Positions 55,601 to 64,000 of a DNA stretch of 64,000 nucleotides are shown here, one piece after another. Made by a program: the position numbers and the translations under genes. Positions within the stretch are counted from its first letter, which is position 1, and each line of letters starts with the position of its first letter. The notes under the pieces are model-generated. The model was given only the letters and a program-made list of their open reading frames with translations, was not told the origin of the DNA and ran no database searches. The DNA is from Marinobacter sp. AC-23 (GTDB taxonomy: Bacteria; Pseudomonadota; Gammaproteobacteria; Pseudomonadales; Oleiphilaceae). Where the stretch lies: contig NZ_MBPP01000014.1 in the NCBI RefSeq assembly GCF_001858325.1, forward strand, positions 1-64,000, read 5' to 3'.

Positions 55601-57576
55601 ATGACAGCAGTCACTCCCAAACCACTGTGGCAGCCAAGCCAGGCGCGCATTGACCAGAGCCAAATCAAAGGCTTCATGAATTGGCTTAGCGAGAATAAAT
55701 CGTTGCACTTCAGTGATTACAATTCCCTTTGGGAGTGGTCAGTGGAGTCATTGGAGGACTTTTGGGCAGCTTTTTGGGAATTCTATGATATTCGGTCGAC
55801 CACTCCATACCGAAGCGTCCTGAATAGTCACCAAATGCCGGGCGCTACGTGGTTCGAAGGTGCTCGACTGAATTTTGCAGAACAGGCTTTTCGTTTTCAC
55901 CAAGAAGATTCAGATCGCGCGGCCATCATCTCTCGGTCGGAATTGCGTCCGACAGAAACCATCTCTTGGGCTGAGATGCGCAGCCAAATCACATCTGTTG
56001 CATATACTCTCAGGCAAATGGGGGTTGAGCCGGGCGACCGGGTTGTTGCCTACCTGCCTAACATTCCTGAAGCGGTGATCGCGTTTTATGCTTGCGCAAG
56101 TATCGGTGCAATCTGGTCTAGCTGTTCACCAGATATGGGGGTGCGTAGCGTAACAGATCGTTTTCGGCAGATTGACCCAAAAGTCATGCTGGCCGTGGAC
56201 GGCTACAAGTACGGCGGAAAGGAATTCGATCGGCTTGAGGTTCTTAAGAATCTCAAAATCGAACTGCCTACATTGGAAAACGTGATTCTTCTGCCCTATC
56301 TCAAGCCAGATGCCCGCCTTGAGAATGCGACCCTATGGGACGATTTATTGGGCCACGATGTTCCAATGAAATTTGAACATCTGCCTTCGACCACCCTCTG
56401 TGGATAGTTTATTCGTCCGGAACGACTGGGATGCCGAAGCCCATTGTTCACGGCCACGGGGGCGCCTTGCTCGAAGGCGTGCTCGGCCACGGCCTACACC
56501 TGGATCTAGGCAATCAAGATCGCTATATGTGGTTCTCAACCACTGGTTGGATTATGTGGAATTGCCAGGTCAGCGGCCTTTTGGTTGGGGCGACCATCTG
56601 CCTGTTCGATGGTAATCCGGGGTATCCCGACTTAGGAACACTTTGGCGTTTTGCCGAAGAGGCCGAGGTAACCTTTTTTGGAGCTGGCGCAGCCTATTAT
56701 CTAAGCTGCCTGAAAGCCGGGCTTGAGCTCCACAGTATCGCCGACCTCAAGCGAATTCGCTCCATTGGCTCAACTGGCTCTCCATTGCCGGAGCAGGGGT
56801 ACAAATGGATTAACGGCCAGTTTGATGACGTGCTTATTGCGCCCATCAGCGGAGGCACTGACGTCGCTGCATTTTATGTCGGCTCCTGCCCGATCATGCC
56901 GCTCTATGAAGGTGAAATGCAATGTCGCACCTTAGGCACGGCGGTTTACGCCATGGATGATGACGGTAACATCATAGAAGACGAAGTAGGCGAACTGGTT
57001 GTCACCAAACCAATGCCATCCATGCCTCTGTATTTTTGGGGGGATGTCGATGGACAGCGTTATCACGAAAGCTATTTCGACGTGTTCCCGAAAGTGTGGA
57101 GGCATGGAGACTGGGTTCGAATAACACCCCGCGGTGGCGCAGTCATTTACGGCCGATCAGACACCACGATCAACCGCCAAGGTATTCGAATGGGTACCAG
57201 CGAAATATATCGCGTTGTCGAAGAGGCACCGGAGGTTGTAGACAGCCTGGTAGTAGACCTGGAATACCTGGGTCGTGACCCCTACATGCCACTGTTTGTG
57301 GTGCTGCGGGAAGGCGCAGAGTTAACGAGCGCGCTTGATCAGCGGATTCGTAGCGCCATACGCACCCACCTCTCAGCCCGACATGTGCCAAACGACATAG
57401 TCGAAGTGACCGAGGTTCCTCGCACTTTAACCGGCAAGAAAATGGAGCTGCCGGTTAAAAAGCTTTTACAGGGGGCTCCACTGGAGAGCGTCGCTAATCC
57501 CGACGCGATGGCCAACCCTGACAGCCTTGTCTATTTTGTTGAGTTTGCGAAACAGCACAAAACTGCAATTGTTTAA
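55601..57576 (+). CDS. Acetoacetyl-CoA synthetase, frameshifted
   Basis: This enzyme activates acetoacetate (or a related keto acid) with ATP and CoA. The N-terminus reads WQPSQARIDQSQIKGFMNWL; the adenylate-forming core motif YSSGTTGMPKPIVHGHGG and the C-terminal region GRSDTTINRQGIRMGTSEIY with the catalytic Lys in PRTLTGKKMELPVK are present. A shift near 56385 ends the first frame early (HLPSTTLCG); one extra base gives 658 residues, the normal AACS length. The upstream operator and flanking TRAP genes suggest uptake and activation of a keto acid. Confidence 0.9.
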
Positions 57577-57590
57577 ACAAGGTGTTTCAC

Positions 57591-57626
57591 GGAGCCGCAG
57601 GTTCTTGATTTAAAGCCTGCGGCTCC
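57591..57626. terminator. Terminator between the synthetase and luxR-type genes
   Basis: GGAGCCGCAGG (57591-57601) pairs with CCTGCGGCTCC (57616-57626), an 11-bp perfect stem with a 14-base loop, between two convergent genes. T-runs are weak, but the position fits a bidirectional terminator. Confidence 0.7.
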
Positions 57627-57643
57627 CTTAAGTGAGGCGCGTG

Positions 57644-60392
57644 TCAGATAAGCCCGTAACGCCGCGCAATTGCAACAGCTTGAGTGCGGCTGGAAGCGTT
57701 CAGCTTGGAGTTTATATTTCGCAGGTGAGTACGCACCGTGCTATCTGAAACAAACAGTTTTTCTGACATAGCGCTGTTTGAATAACCCTCAGACAACAGC
57801 TGCAAAACCCGGGTTTCTTTTCGCGTTAGAGCGTTAAGTATCAGCTCGCCTGCTTCCGGCAATACGGCTGTCGACAATAGCGCTGACCCAAACGCTTCAA
57901 TCACGCTTTCGAGATAGCTAACGAAAACCGGATCACTCTGATGCCCTGCCTCTCGGAATGTTTGATGATATAGCTTGAGCACAATGCCTGCCGCAGCACC
58001 TTCATCCACAAACAAGCGTACGTAACCCTCGGCGCAGCAGGTTGGCATAATATCGGCCATCACTGCGATTGAGTCTTCAAACCGGTTGCAGCGATACCAC
58101 GCAATGGCTTTGAACAGTTTTAATTTTAGTACTCGCCGGTATAAAGAACTGTCTTGCGCTTCAGCTATCTCCATTTCCAGCGGTGAAAGTGCGCCTTGAG
58201 CATCGCCAGCTAGCACTTCCCAGCGCAGGCGTGCCATCTCCATATACTGCAAATCATTGGCAGGCATTCGATGTTTACGAACACGCCGCCAAAGCTGCTC
58301 ATTGCCAGCTCTGTCAAGCTCCTGCTTTGCCGCATCTGGCCGACCCTGCGCAAGAAACAGTCGTGAGCGCTCGAGCCTGGCTGTTGCTACTACCCTCGGC
58401 AGCTTTCTAATCCTGCCCATGTGTTCCAGTTCAGTCAGAGCCTGAAACGCCCGATCAACATCTCCACAGTTGAACGCTAACCTCGACAACATAATGTCGC
58501 TGATCAACATGTGATCCGGCAATCCAGCTTCCCGCACCAGTGGGCCGTATACGTGCAATAAGCGGGCGGCCAACTCCAGGTTGTTCGCTTCATAAACTGT
58601 ATTTGCGTGCAATACACCCGCCCAGGCATTACCACTGGTATGACTAAAATCATAAGTCGAGCTGGTAGCACCGACTGCCAGTCGAAAACGCGCAGCGGCT
58701 TGCTTCTGCCGCCCCTCCTGGAGATCAATCAAACCTTCCAGCGCTTCTGAATACATGGAGTTGAATGAGCTTGAGTGACTAAACTGAGCATCCCTGGCCC
58801 CGTCAAGGAGCTGACGAGCCTGGTCATAGTTGCCCATAACAGAGAACACATTCGCTCTGGAGTTAATCGACACAATGTCCGCAAACGGAGCATAACCAGA
58901 GAGCTCTCTCTCCCCTGTACGCTCTAGCTTACTGGCGTCCTCATAGCGATCCATCATGCCCATCATCAGTGGCTTGAAAGCAGGATATGTGATCTGATCA
59001 CCGGGCTCTCTGAGGTCTCCAAACTGGTAGCAGTAAGCTTTCCAAGCGCTTCGTCCGGGCCCCGGGTAAACCCGACAGCCCACATATAAATCATTTCGAG
59101 AAGCTCATATTTTTTGAGCTGCTCTGCCGGAAGTTCGCCCAGCCAGCGTGCAAGAAGTTTCATTCGCCCCTGCGATAACAACCGCTCGGCATGCGCTTCC
59201 AACAAGGTCATTGCGCGACCGAACGCCTCCCCTCGATAGCATGATCGATCGCCGGAACGAAGCGCCCGGAATATTCGTACCAGTTTGATGCCGCCAAGTG
59301 CAGGTCGGCTACCGCTTCAGGGTACCTTGCGTACAATACGGAGCGTAAAAATTCTGCGAATAAGCTGTGATAGCGGTAAGTAAGTTGCTCGTGTTCGATA
59401 GGCGCAAGAAAGGCGCTACGGGTATCAAGGTGGCGCAACATTGCATCGCTATCACAACCCGGCACAAGAGCATTACACAGAGATGGCGTAAGATGGCGAA
59501 GAATACTCGTACGCAACAAAAAAGACTTAACTTCTTCAGGCTGCTGATCAAGCACGTCGTGAGCAAGATAGTCTGCGACAGCATCATTTTCACCAGAAAA
59601 ACGCTGGATGAATGACTGTGGGCTCGCATTACCTTCAAGTGCCAACGAAGCCAGCCAAAGTGCGGTTGCCCAACCTTCCGAGCGATTGTGAACGCGGATG
59701 AGGTCATCGTGAGATAGTTCCAATTGGCGCCTGTTCACCAGAAACTCGGTAGTCTCCTCGACCGAGAAGCGCAATTCAGAAACATCAATTTCTAACAGTT
59801 GGCCACGCGCTCTCAGGCGCCCGAGGCCTAAATCGGGCAAGTGTCTGGAACCTACAATTATTTGACCGTGTGCCGGCAAGTGCTCGACTATTTCTCGAAT
59901 AAGCCCAAGAACAGACTGCTCGTGAATTTTCTCAAAATCATCAATGAACAGAGCAAAAGCCGATCGGTTTTCTGACAACCGAACAACTATATTAAAGGCC
60001 GCCTCACTGGCGGTTTGGCTCTCAATGGCCTCTTCATTTGTTGTGTGGGCTTCACCTTCCGTCAACCGAGAGACTGAAGCGTTGAGGCAAAACAAAAACC
60101 GTGAGACGTCGTTATCGGCATCATCAATAGTGAGCCACGCCGTGGCAATGCCAGAGCTATTCATCCGAGACATGCTCTGGGTCATTGCAGTGGTTTTGCC
60201 AAACCCGGCCGACGCGCGAACAACGATCAACTTAGCCGCAGAGGCAGACAATATCTTCTGGCACAGCTCAGTACGCTGAACTTGGGCAGCTCTGGACGCA
60301 GGTGGGTTGAGTTTACTCACCATGAGAACACGCCTGGGCGTATGAGAAACAGGCATAGCGCTTAACGGCTCCGGAGTTAAATCAAATACCAT
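57644..60392 (-). CDS. MalT-like LuxR-family regulator with AAA ATPase domain, two frameshifts
   Basis: The N-terminal NTPase has Walker A VRASAGFGKTTAMTQ (near residue 60) and ALFIDDFEKI as Walker B. The middle is a TPR-like helical array. The C-terminus carries a LuxR domain (LTRKETRVLQLLSEGYSNSAM, then DSTVRTHLRNINSKL). Frames break near 59215 (after GRRSVAQ; continues as MTLLEAHAERLL) and near 59002 (SLETSESP, continuing GDQITYPAFKP). Adding one base at each gives 916 residues, normal for MalT-type activators. These proteins bind an inducer and ATP and activate catabolic genes; three identical operators sit before the adjacent units. Confidence 0.9.
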
Positions 60393-60518
60393 CTACTCAC
60401 TCAATGGAAATTTTGAGCGCTGCAGTTTTGTTGTTGTCGCCTGGATAGCAGCGCAAAAGCCTATCACAAAATGCTGAGCCCCCAGAATATTCCCTGTCGT
60501 ACGACCTTAGTTTTCGAA

Positions 60519-60538
60519 TTCGTCGGTTACGACGATGT
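60519..60538 (+). promoter_or_regulatory. Operator copy 3, facing dctQ
   Basis: TTCGTCG-GTTAC-GACGATGT on the plus strand, in the gap between the divergent luxR-type gene (start 60392) and dctQ (start 60675). It points at dctQ from 137 bases upstream. A GTCGTACGAC palindrome lies nearby (60496-60505). Confidence 0.75.
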
Positions 60539-60674
60539 TGCACTGTCCTGCCACGCTTATTCTTCAATGTACCTATTGTCGGCAAGGCAATGATCACCTT
60601 GCCGCAATCGATGCTGACGCACACAGACTCAATAAAAACAAGCCGGCCCTTTGAGGGTCGAAGTGGGGACAGGC

Positions 60675-61229
60675 ATGTACGGTACAGGTCGTTTTTTGTC
60701 TATGGTCACGAATTTGATGACCGTAATCGGTGGACTGGCAATCGCCTTGATGATGCTGCATATCACTCTGGACATTGCTAGCCGCTATCTTTTTAACTCG
60801 CCCATTCCGGGCACCATCTCAATTGTTTCCTATTACTACATGGTTATTGCGGTATTCATTCCTCTGGCATTCGCTGAACAGAAAAACGCGCACATTTCAG
60901 TAGAAGTGGTCACCGCCCGGCTCCCTATGTGGATGCAGCGGAATCTGGAGCGCCTGTCCTTCCTTTTGTCGACAACTGTTTTTTCGCTGCTAACTGTTCG
61001 CACGTGGGAAGAAGCGGAAAAAAAGCGAAGCTTTGGCGCTTCCGTCATACAAGGCAGCGATGCGATTCCTATCTGGATCACCTATTACGTACTGCCCCTT
61101 GGTTGCGGGCTCATGTCGCTGGTGGTTTTTTACAAATTAATGAGTTCCTGCCTGGGAACAAAATCAGGACTGGACACTTCTACGGCACAAGTGGATGACC
61201 TAGACGCTAACGACGGGATGGGAAAATAA
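60675..61229 (+). CDS. TRAP transporter small permease (DctQ family)
   Basis: This 184-residue membrane protein begins at the ATG at 60675 with GTGGGGAC upstream; a TTG at 60651 is a weaker alternative. It has four hydrophobic helices; DIASRYLFNSPIPGTISI (near residue 35) and the AHISVEVVTARLP segment are typical DctQ features. It joins with the large permease, whose gene starts 2 bases downstream, and the DctP-type binding protein encoded at 54129. Confidence 0.9.
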   Translation: MYGTGRFLSMVTNLMTVIGGLAIALMMLHITLDIASRYLFNSPIPGTISIVSYYYMVIAVFIPLAFAEQKNAHISVEVVTARLPMWMQRNLERLSFLLSTTVFSLLTVRTWEEAEKKRSFGASVIQGSDAIPIWITYYVLPLGCGLMSLVVFYKLMSSCLGTKSGLDTSTAQVDDLDANDGMGK

Positions 61230-61231
61230 TA

Positions 61232-62536
61232 ATGTCAGACGTACAGATTGGCCTATCCGCGCTCGGGATTCTGGTTGCACTTCTTGCCTTACGAGTGCCT
61301 ATTGGAGTGGCTTTAATAGGCGTTTCCTTCGGCGGCCTCTGGTACATGATGGGGTGGAACGTCGCATGGGGCGCCCTTGGTATTATTCCTTACCAGTTCG
61401 CCTCGAACTGGGTGTTGAGCTCCGTGCCGATGTTTTTACTGCTGGGTTTTGTTTGCTATCACACCCAGCTCACACAGGGGATGTTTCGGGCTGCCCGAAT
61501 GTGGTTATCTGGCGTACCGGGCGGGCTGGCAATTGCTGCAGTATTTGGATCTGCAGGTTTCGCCGCGGTTTCCGGGTCGTCTGTCGCTTGCTCCGCGGCT
61601 ATGGGCAGGATCGCCGTTCCGGAAATGATTCGCCACCGTTACCACCCGGAACTGGCCACAGGAACGGTTGCAGTAGCGGGTACGATTGGTGCGCTGATCC
61701 CCCCCTCAATAATAATGATTCTCTATGGAATCATCGCGCAACAGTCCATTACCGGGCTCTTCCTTGGCGGTATCAGTGCGGGCATTCTGACCGCTATCGG
61801 CTATATCGCAGTGATTCTGATACGGGTGAAACTGAACCCTTCGCTGGCGCCAGACACCAAAGAAATCATCCCTACCGTAGAGAAAATTCGCGCACTGAAG
61901 GACACCTGGCCGGTACTACTGATTATGATTGGCATATTCAGCGGGTTGTTCGGCGGCATTTTCACTGCAACTGAGGCAGGCGCAGTTGGAGCATTTCTTT
62001 CGTTGGTGGTCGCAGCACTTAAGCGCAGCCTCAACTGGACGCGCTTCCGTAACGCCATTCTCGAGACACTGATGACAACCGGCGCTCTTATCATCATCGC
62101 AGTTGGCGCTAGCCTGCTTACCCGCTTTCTGGCGCTATCCGGGGCGGGGGATTATTTGTCCGAGCTGATAATCAGCCTGAACTCGGGCCATTTCATGCTG
62201 ATGCTGGCAATCGTGCTGATCTATGTGTTTCTGGGGATGTTCCTTGAACCCATCGGAGCCATGTTGCTGACCTTGCCTATCATATTGCCAATCGTAGACA
62301 GCGCGGGACTGAGCCTGCTTTGGTTTGGTGTCGTACTTACCAAGCTGTTAGAGATCGGCATGATAACGCCGCCAATCGGAATGAATGTGTTTGTAATTAA
62401 AAGCGTTGTAGGCAACCTAGCTTCCACCTCCGCTATTTTTCGAGGCATATTCTGGTTCCTGGTCATGGACTTTCTGATTCTGATATTCCTGATCGCCGTT
62501 CCTGACTTTATTCTATATCTTCCGTCTCTGGAGTGA
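61232..62536 (+). CDS. TRAP transporter large permease (DctM family)
   Basis: This is a 434-residue permease with 11-12 membrane helices. DctM marks include GFAAVSGSSVACSAAMGRIAVPEM near residue 110 (split: GFAAVSGSSVACSA, then MGRIAVPEM) and TIGALIPPSIIMILYGIIA. The second half has TGALIIIAVGASLLTRFL and EIGMITPPIGMNVFVI. It drives sodium-coupled uptake of the ligand bound by DctP. Complete, with no frameshift. Confidence 0.93.
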   Translation: MSDVQIGLSALGILVALLALRVPIGVALIGVSFGGLWYMMGWNVAWGALGIIPYQFASNWVLSSVPMFLLLGFVCYHTQLTQGMFRAARMWLSGVPGGLAIAAVFGSAGFAAVSGSSVACSAAMGRIAVPEMIRHRYHPELATGTVAVAGTIGALIPPSIIMILYGIIAQQSITGLFLGGISAGILTAIGYIAVILIRVKLNPSLAPDTKEIIPTVEKIRALKDTWPVLLIMIGIFSGLFGGIFTATEAGAVGAFLSLVVAALKRSLNWTRFRNAILETLMTTGALIIIAVGASLLTRFLALSGAGDYLSELIISLNSGHFMLMLAIVLIYVFLGMFLEPIGAMLLTLPIILPIVDSAGLSLLWFGVVLTKLLEIGMITPPIGMNVFVIKSVVGNLASTSAIFRGIFWFLVMDFLILIFLIAVPDFILYLPSLE

Positions 62537-62541
62537 GCTTT

Positions 62542-62706
62542 ATGAGATGCTTCCAAGCCAGGATCACAGATGATCTGCCGAATGACAGCTTGGCCAAGTA
62601 CTATGAGCAGGGCAAGGCCCTGAGCATGGCGGTATCTCTGGAAACTGATGCAGTAATAGACCCCTCCGAAACACGTAACTGGATTGCCAGGGGCCTGCGT
62701 CCGTAA
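62542..62706 (+). pseudogene. C-terminal fragment of an acyl-CoA carboxylase carboxyltransferase
   Basis: This is an open frame of 54 residues starting at an ATG, five bases after dctM. The stretch LAKYYEQGKALSMAVSLETD and then AVIDPSETRNWIARGL resembles the very end of carboxyltransferase (MCC/PCC beta-type) subunits, where D-x-V-I-D-P-x-x-T-R is conserved. The rest of the enzyme is absent, so this is probably a gene remnant left after a deletion or rearrangement. The frame is open and could still be translated with dctM. Confidence 0.55.
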
Positions 62707-62791
62707 AAAAACCAGGGCCAAGAGACGGCCAGCGCCGGCCGATGATCGACGCCTGGTAGACGCATTATTCTGAAGGATAGGGAAAGCTGCG

Positions 62792-63280
62792 ATGACAGAA
62801 TTACAAAAAACGCCTGATCAAGAGCCCTGTGCTGACAAGGCATTCAGGTATTTCATGCAGGTTCGGTACGGTGAATGTGATGCTCAAAAAGTGGTTTTTA
62901 ACGCCCGCTATGGGGACTATATAGACCTCGCTGTCACTGAGTTTTTGCATCACCTGGGAGCAGACGATACTTCTATCGATACAGCATTCGATTATCAGGT
63001 GGTCAAGCTGACCATTGAATGGAAGGCTCCTGCCCGTTATCGCGACAAGCTGGAAATATCAGTCAGCACAAGCCACCTGGGCAACACCTCTTTTGCCCTG
63101 ACCACGGACATCCGTAACGCGGTCACAGGACAGTTTTTGGCTACAGGCGAAATGATTGGCGTGGCTGTGCACCCCGAGACCCTCGAAAAGGTTTCCATTC
63201 CCGAATCCATAAAGCACGCCATGAAAAACGACGGGCAAGGTCAGTTTATTGATCATGCGGGGCTTTACACAGCCCCATAG
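62792..63280 (+). CDS. Hotdog-fold acyl-CoA thioesterase (4-hydroxybenzoyl-CoA thioesterase family)
   Basis: This is a 162-residue protein. The hotdog motif RYGECDAQKVVFNARYGDYID (core: D-A-x-x-V-x-F-N-A-R-Y, near residue 28) contains the Asp used by 4HBT/YbgC thioesterases. It hydrolyses an acyl-CoA to release CoA. It stands 85 bases after the carboxyltransferase remnant, downstream of the TRAP genes, and could act in the same keto-acid pathway or balance CoA pools. A GGAUAGGG-like site precedes the start. Confidence 0.82.
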   Translation: MTELQKTPDQEPCADKAFRYFMQVRYGECDAQKVVFNARYGDYIDLAVTEFLHHLGADDTSIDTAFDYQVVKLTIEWKAPARYRDKLEISVSTSHLGNTSFALTTDIRNAVTGQFLATGEMIGVAVHPETLEKVSIPESIKHAMKNDGQGQFIDHAGLYTAP

Positions 63281-63304
63281 GTCAACCGACCTCAAATACT
63301 GGAA

Positions 63305-63868
63305 TCAAAACGCCCAAACCATGGCCATCAGTACACCCCAAGCCAATAGCGACGCCGCCATGACGGTGTAGGTGGCCGACATAGTGACCACATCATCCGG
63401 GCTGCGATGGCACAGGGATCTCAGGCCCTGATACACAAGGGTGCAGGAAAGCCCCATCGCAACCAAAACGGCTATCACACTAACAATCACTGCTGGCACC
63501 AGCAGAGCCAGTGAGGACAACCAAAGCGGCAAAGGCGCAATCGCCGCAAGCAAATAGGCGTTGTTATAGCTGATCTCCAGCTTATGGCTTTCTACCACGC
63601 CATGAATCAGCCAGCCCATCACAAAGAACGTCAACAGTTCTGCCAGGAAAAGAATGGTGGTAATAAAGCGCCATTCCTTGCCACCAAACCCGGCAATAAA
63701 ATCATCGCCATAATGGGTTCCAGCGTAGTAAAGCAGCACCGGCGGCAAAAGCGACATGGGCACCACAACGAACCATGCAAGCATTGGTATGGATAACTGC
63801 CTTTGCTGAAGTTCTCCCCAGCCCCCATTGCTGGAAAACGGAAGTTTAAGCAAGCTTGAAACGTTCAT
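63305..63868 (-). CDS. Yip1-family integral membrane protein
   Basis: This 187-residue protein has five hydrophobic segments, a GGGAG ribosome-binding site and the N-terminal pattern RQLSIPMLAWFVVVPMSLLPP. The helix GWLIHGVVESHKLEISYNNAYLL with its charged start, followed by PLPLWLSSL, fits Yip1-domain proteins of gammaproteobacteria. Function is unknown. It faces the thioesterase gene, with 24 bases between the stops. The remaining bases to 64000 (132) show no gene. Confidence 0.7.
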   Translation of the reverse strand: MNVSSLLKLPFSSNGGWGELQQRQLSIPMLAWFVVVPMSLLPPVLLYYAGTHYGDDFIAGFGGKEWRFITTILFLAELLTFFVMGWLIHGVVESHKLEISYNNAYLLAAIAPLPLWLSSLALLVPAVIVSVIAVLVAMGLSCTLVYQGLRSLCHRSPDDVVTMSATYTVMAASLLAWGVLMAMVWAF

Positions 63869-64000
63869 GGCGGGTCTCCCTGCTCCCGGGTGGAGGCGTT
63901 TGCCTCTTAGGACAGCGTCTGTAATATTATGATGACTCTTAACTACTCTTTTTAGGCGCCTTTCGCCAAACCGTCAATCAACCGGGATGATCTTGAACAA

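Overview
The window looks like a chromosomal segment of a marine gammaproteobacterium, most likely Marinobacter or a close relative. The basis is inference from gene content and gene order (nar, nos and nor clusters with Pseudomonas/Marinobacter-type accessory genes), not a database comparison. It is essentially a denitrification and anaerobic-respiration region. No nitrite reductase gene (nirS or nirK) is visible, and no rRNA, tRNA, phage or CRISPR was seen.

Layout. 1-1140: an operon ending in the nitric-oxide-sensing repressor nsrR, behind a promoter that carries an NsrR-type operator. 1299-5861: moaA, then an orphan FAD dehydrogenase and a thiamine-diphosphate enzyme. 5873-15024 (minus): nosL, nosY, nosF, nosD, nosZ, nosR, a small conserved gene and a dnr-type regulator. 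15207-24243 (minus): a parvulin isomerase, narI, narJ, narH, narG and narK. 24399-26995 (plus): narX and narL. 27066-30140: ubiT, ubiV and ubiU (oxygen-independent ubiquinone synthesis) plus a membrane protein. 30428-36214: a NIT-domain chemoreceptor, a sodium-solute symporter with a tiny partner protein, and hemN. 36574-44895: a solute-binding/Cache protein, a tandem HAD protein, two cation-diffusion transporters with a MerR regulator, a UspA protein, a BCCT transporter and an AEC transporter. 45034-52318: norC, norB, an Fe-S membrane protein, norD, norE, norF-like, a Met/Asp repeat protein, a membrane protein and norQ. 52532-53990: a second Crp/Fnr regulator and a hemolysin-III protein. 54129-63280: a tripartite TRAP transporter split around an acetoacetyl-CoA synthetase and a MalT-like LuxR regulator, then a thioesterase.

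How it works together. Nitrate is imported (NarK), sensed (NarX/NarL) and reduced (NarGHI, matured by NarJ, cofactor via MoaA). Nitric oxide is handled by NorCB with NorD/E/Q, and nitrous oxide by NosZ with NosR/D/F/Y/L. UbiTUV and HemN supply ubiquinone and heme without oxygen. Boxes of the TTGAT-N4-ATCAA type, each followed at class-II spacing by a plausible -10 element, precede norC, hemN, ubiU and narK.

Two points stand out. First, fourteen single-base losses in or beside short homopolymers break eleven otherwise normal genes (moaA, nosF twice, nosD, nosZ, narK twice, a CDF transporter, the AEC transporter, the nor Fe-S gene, dctP, acetoacetyl-CoA synthetase, the LuxR regulator twice). 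Restoring one base at each site gives full-length proteins, so this most likely reflects sequence error rather than gene decay. Second, the TRAP/acetoacetyl-CoA synthetase region carries three copies of an identical operator (TTCGTCG-N5-GACGATGT), one in front of each structural transcription unit and each pointing at its gene, suggesting an undescribed LuxR-controlled keto-acid uptake and activation regulon.
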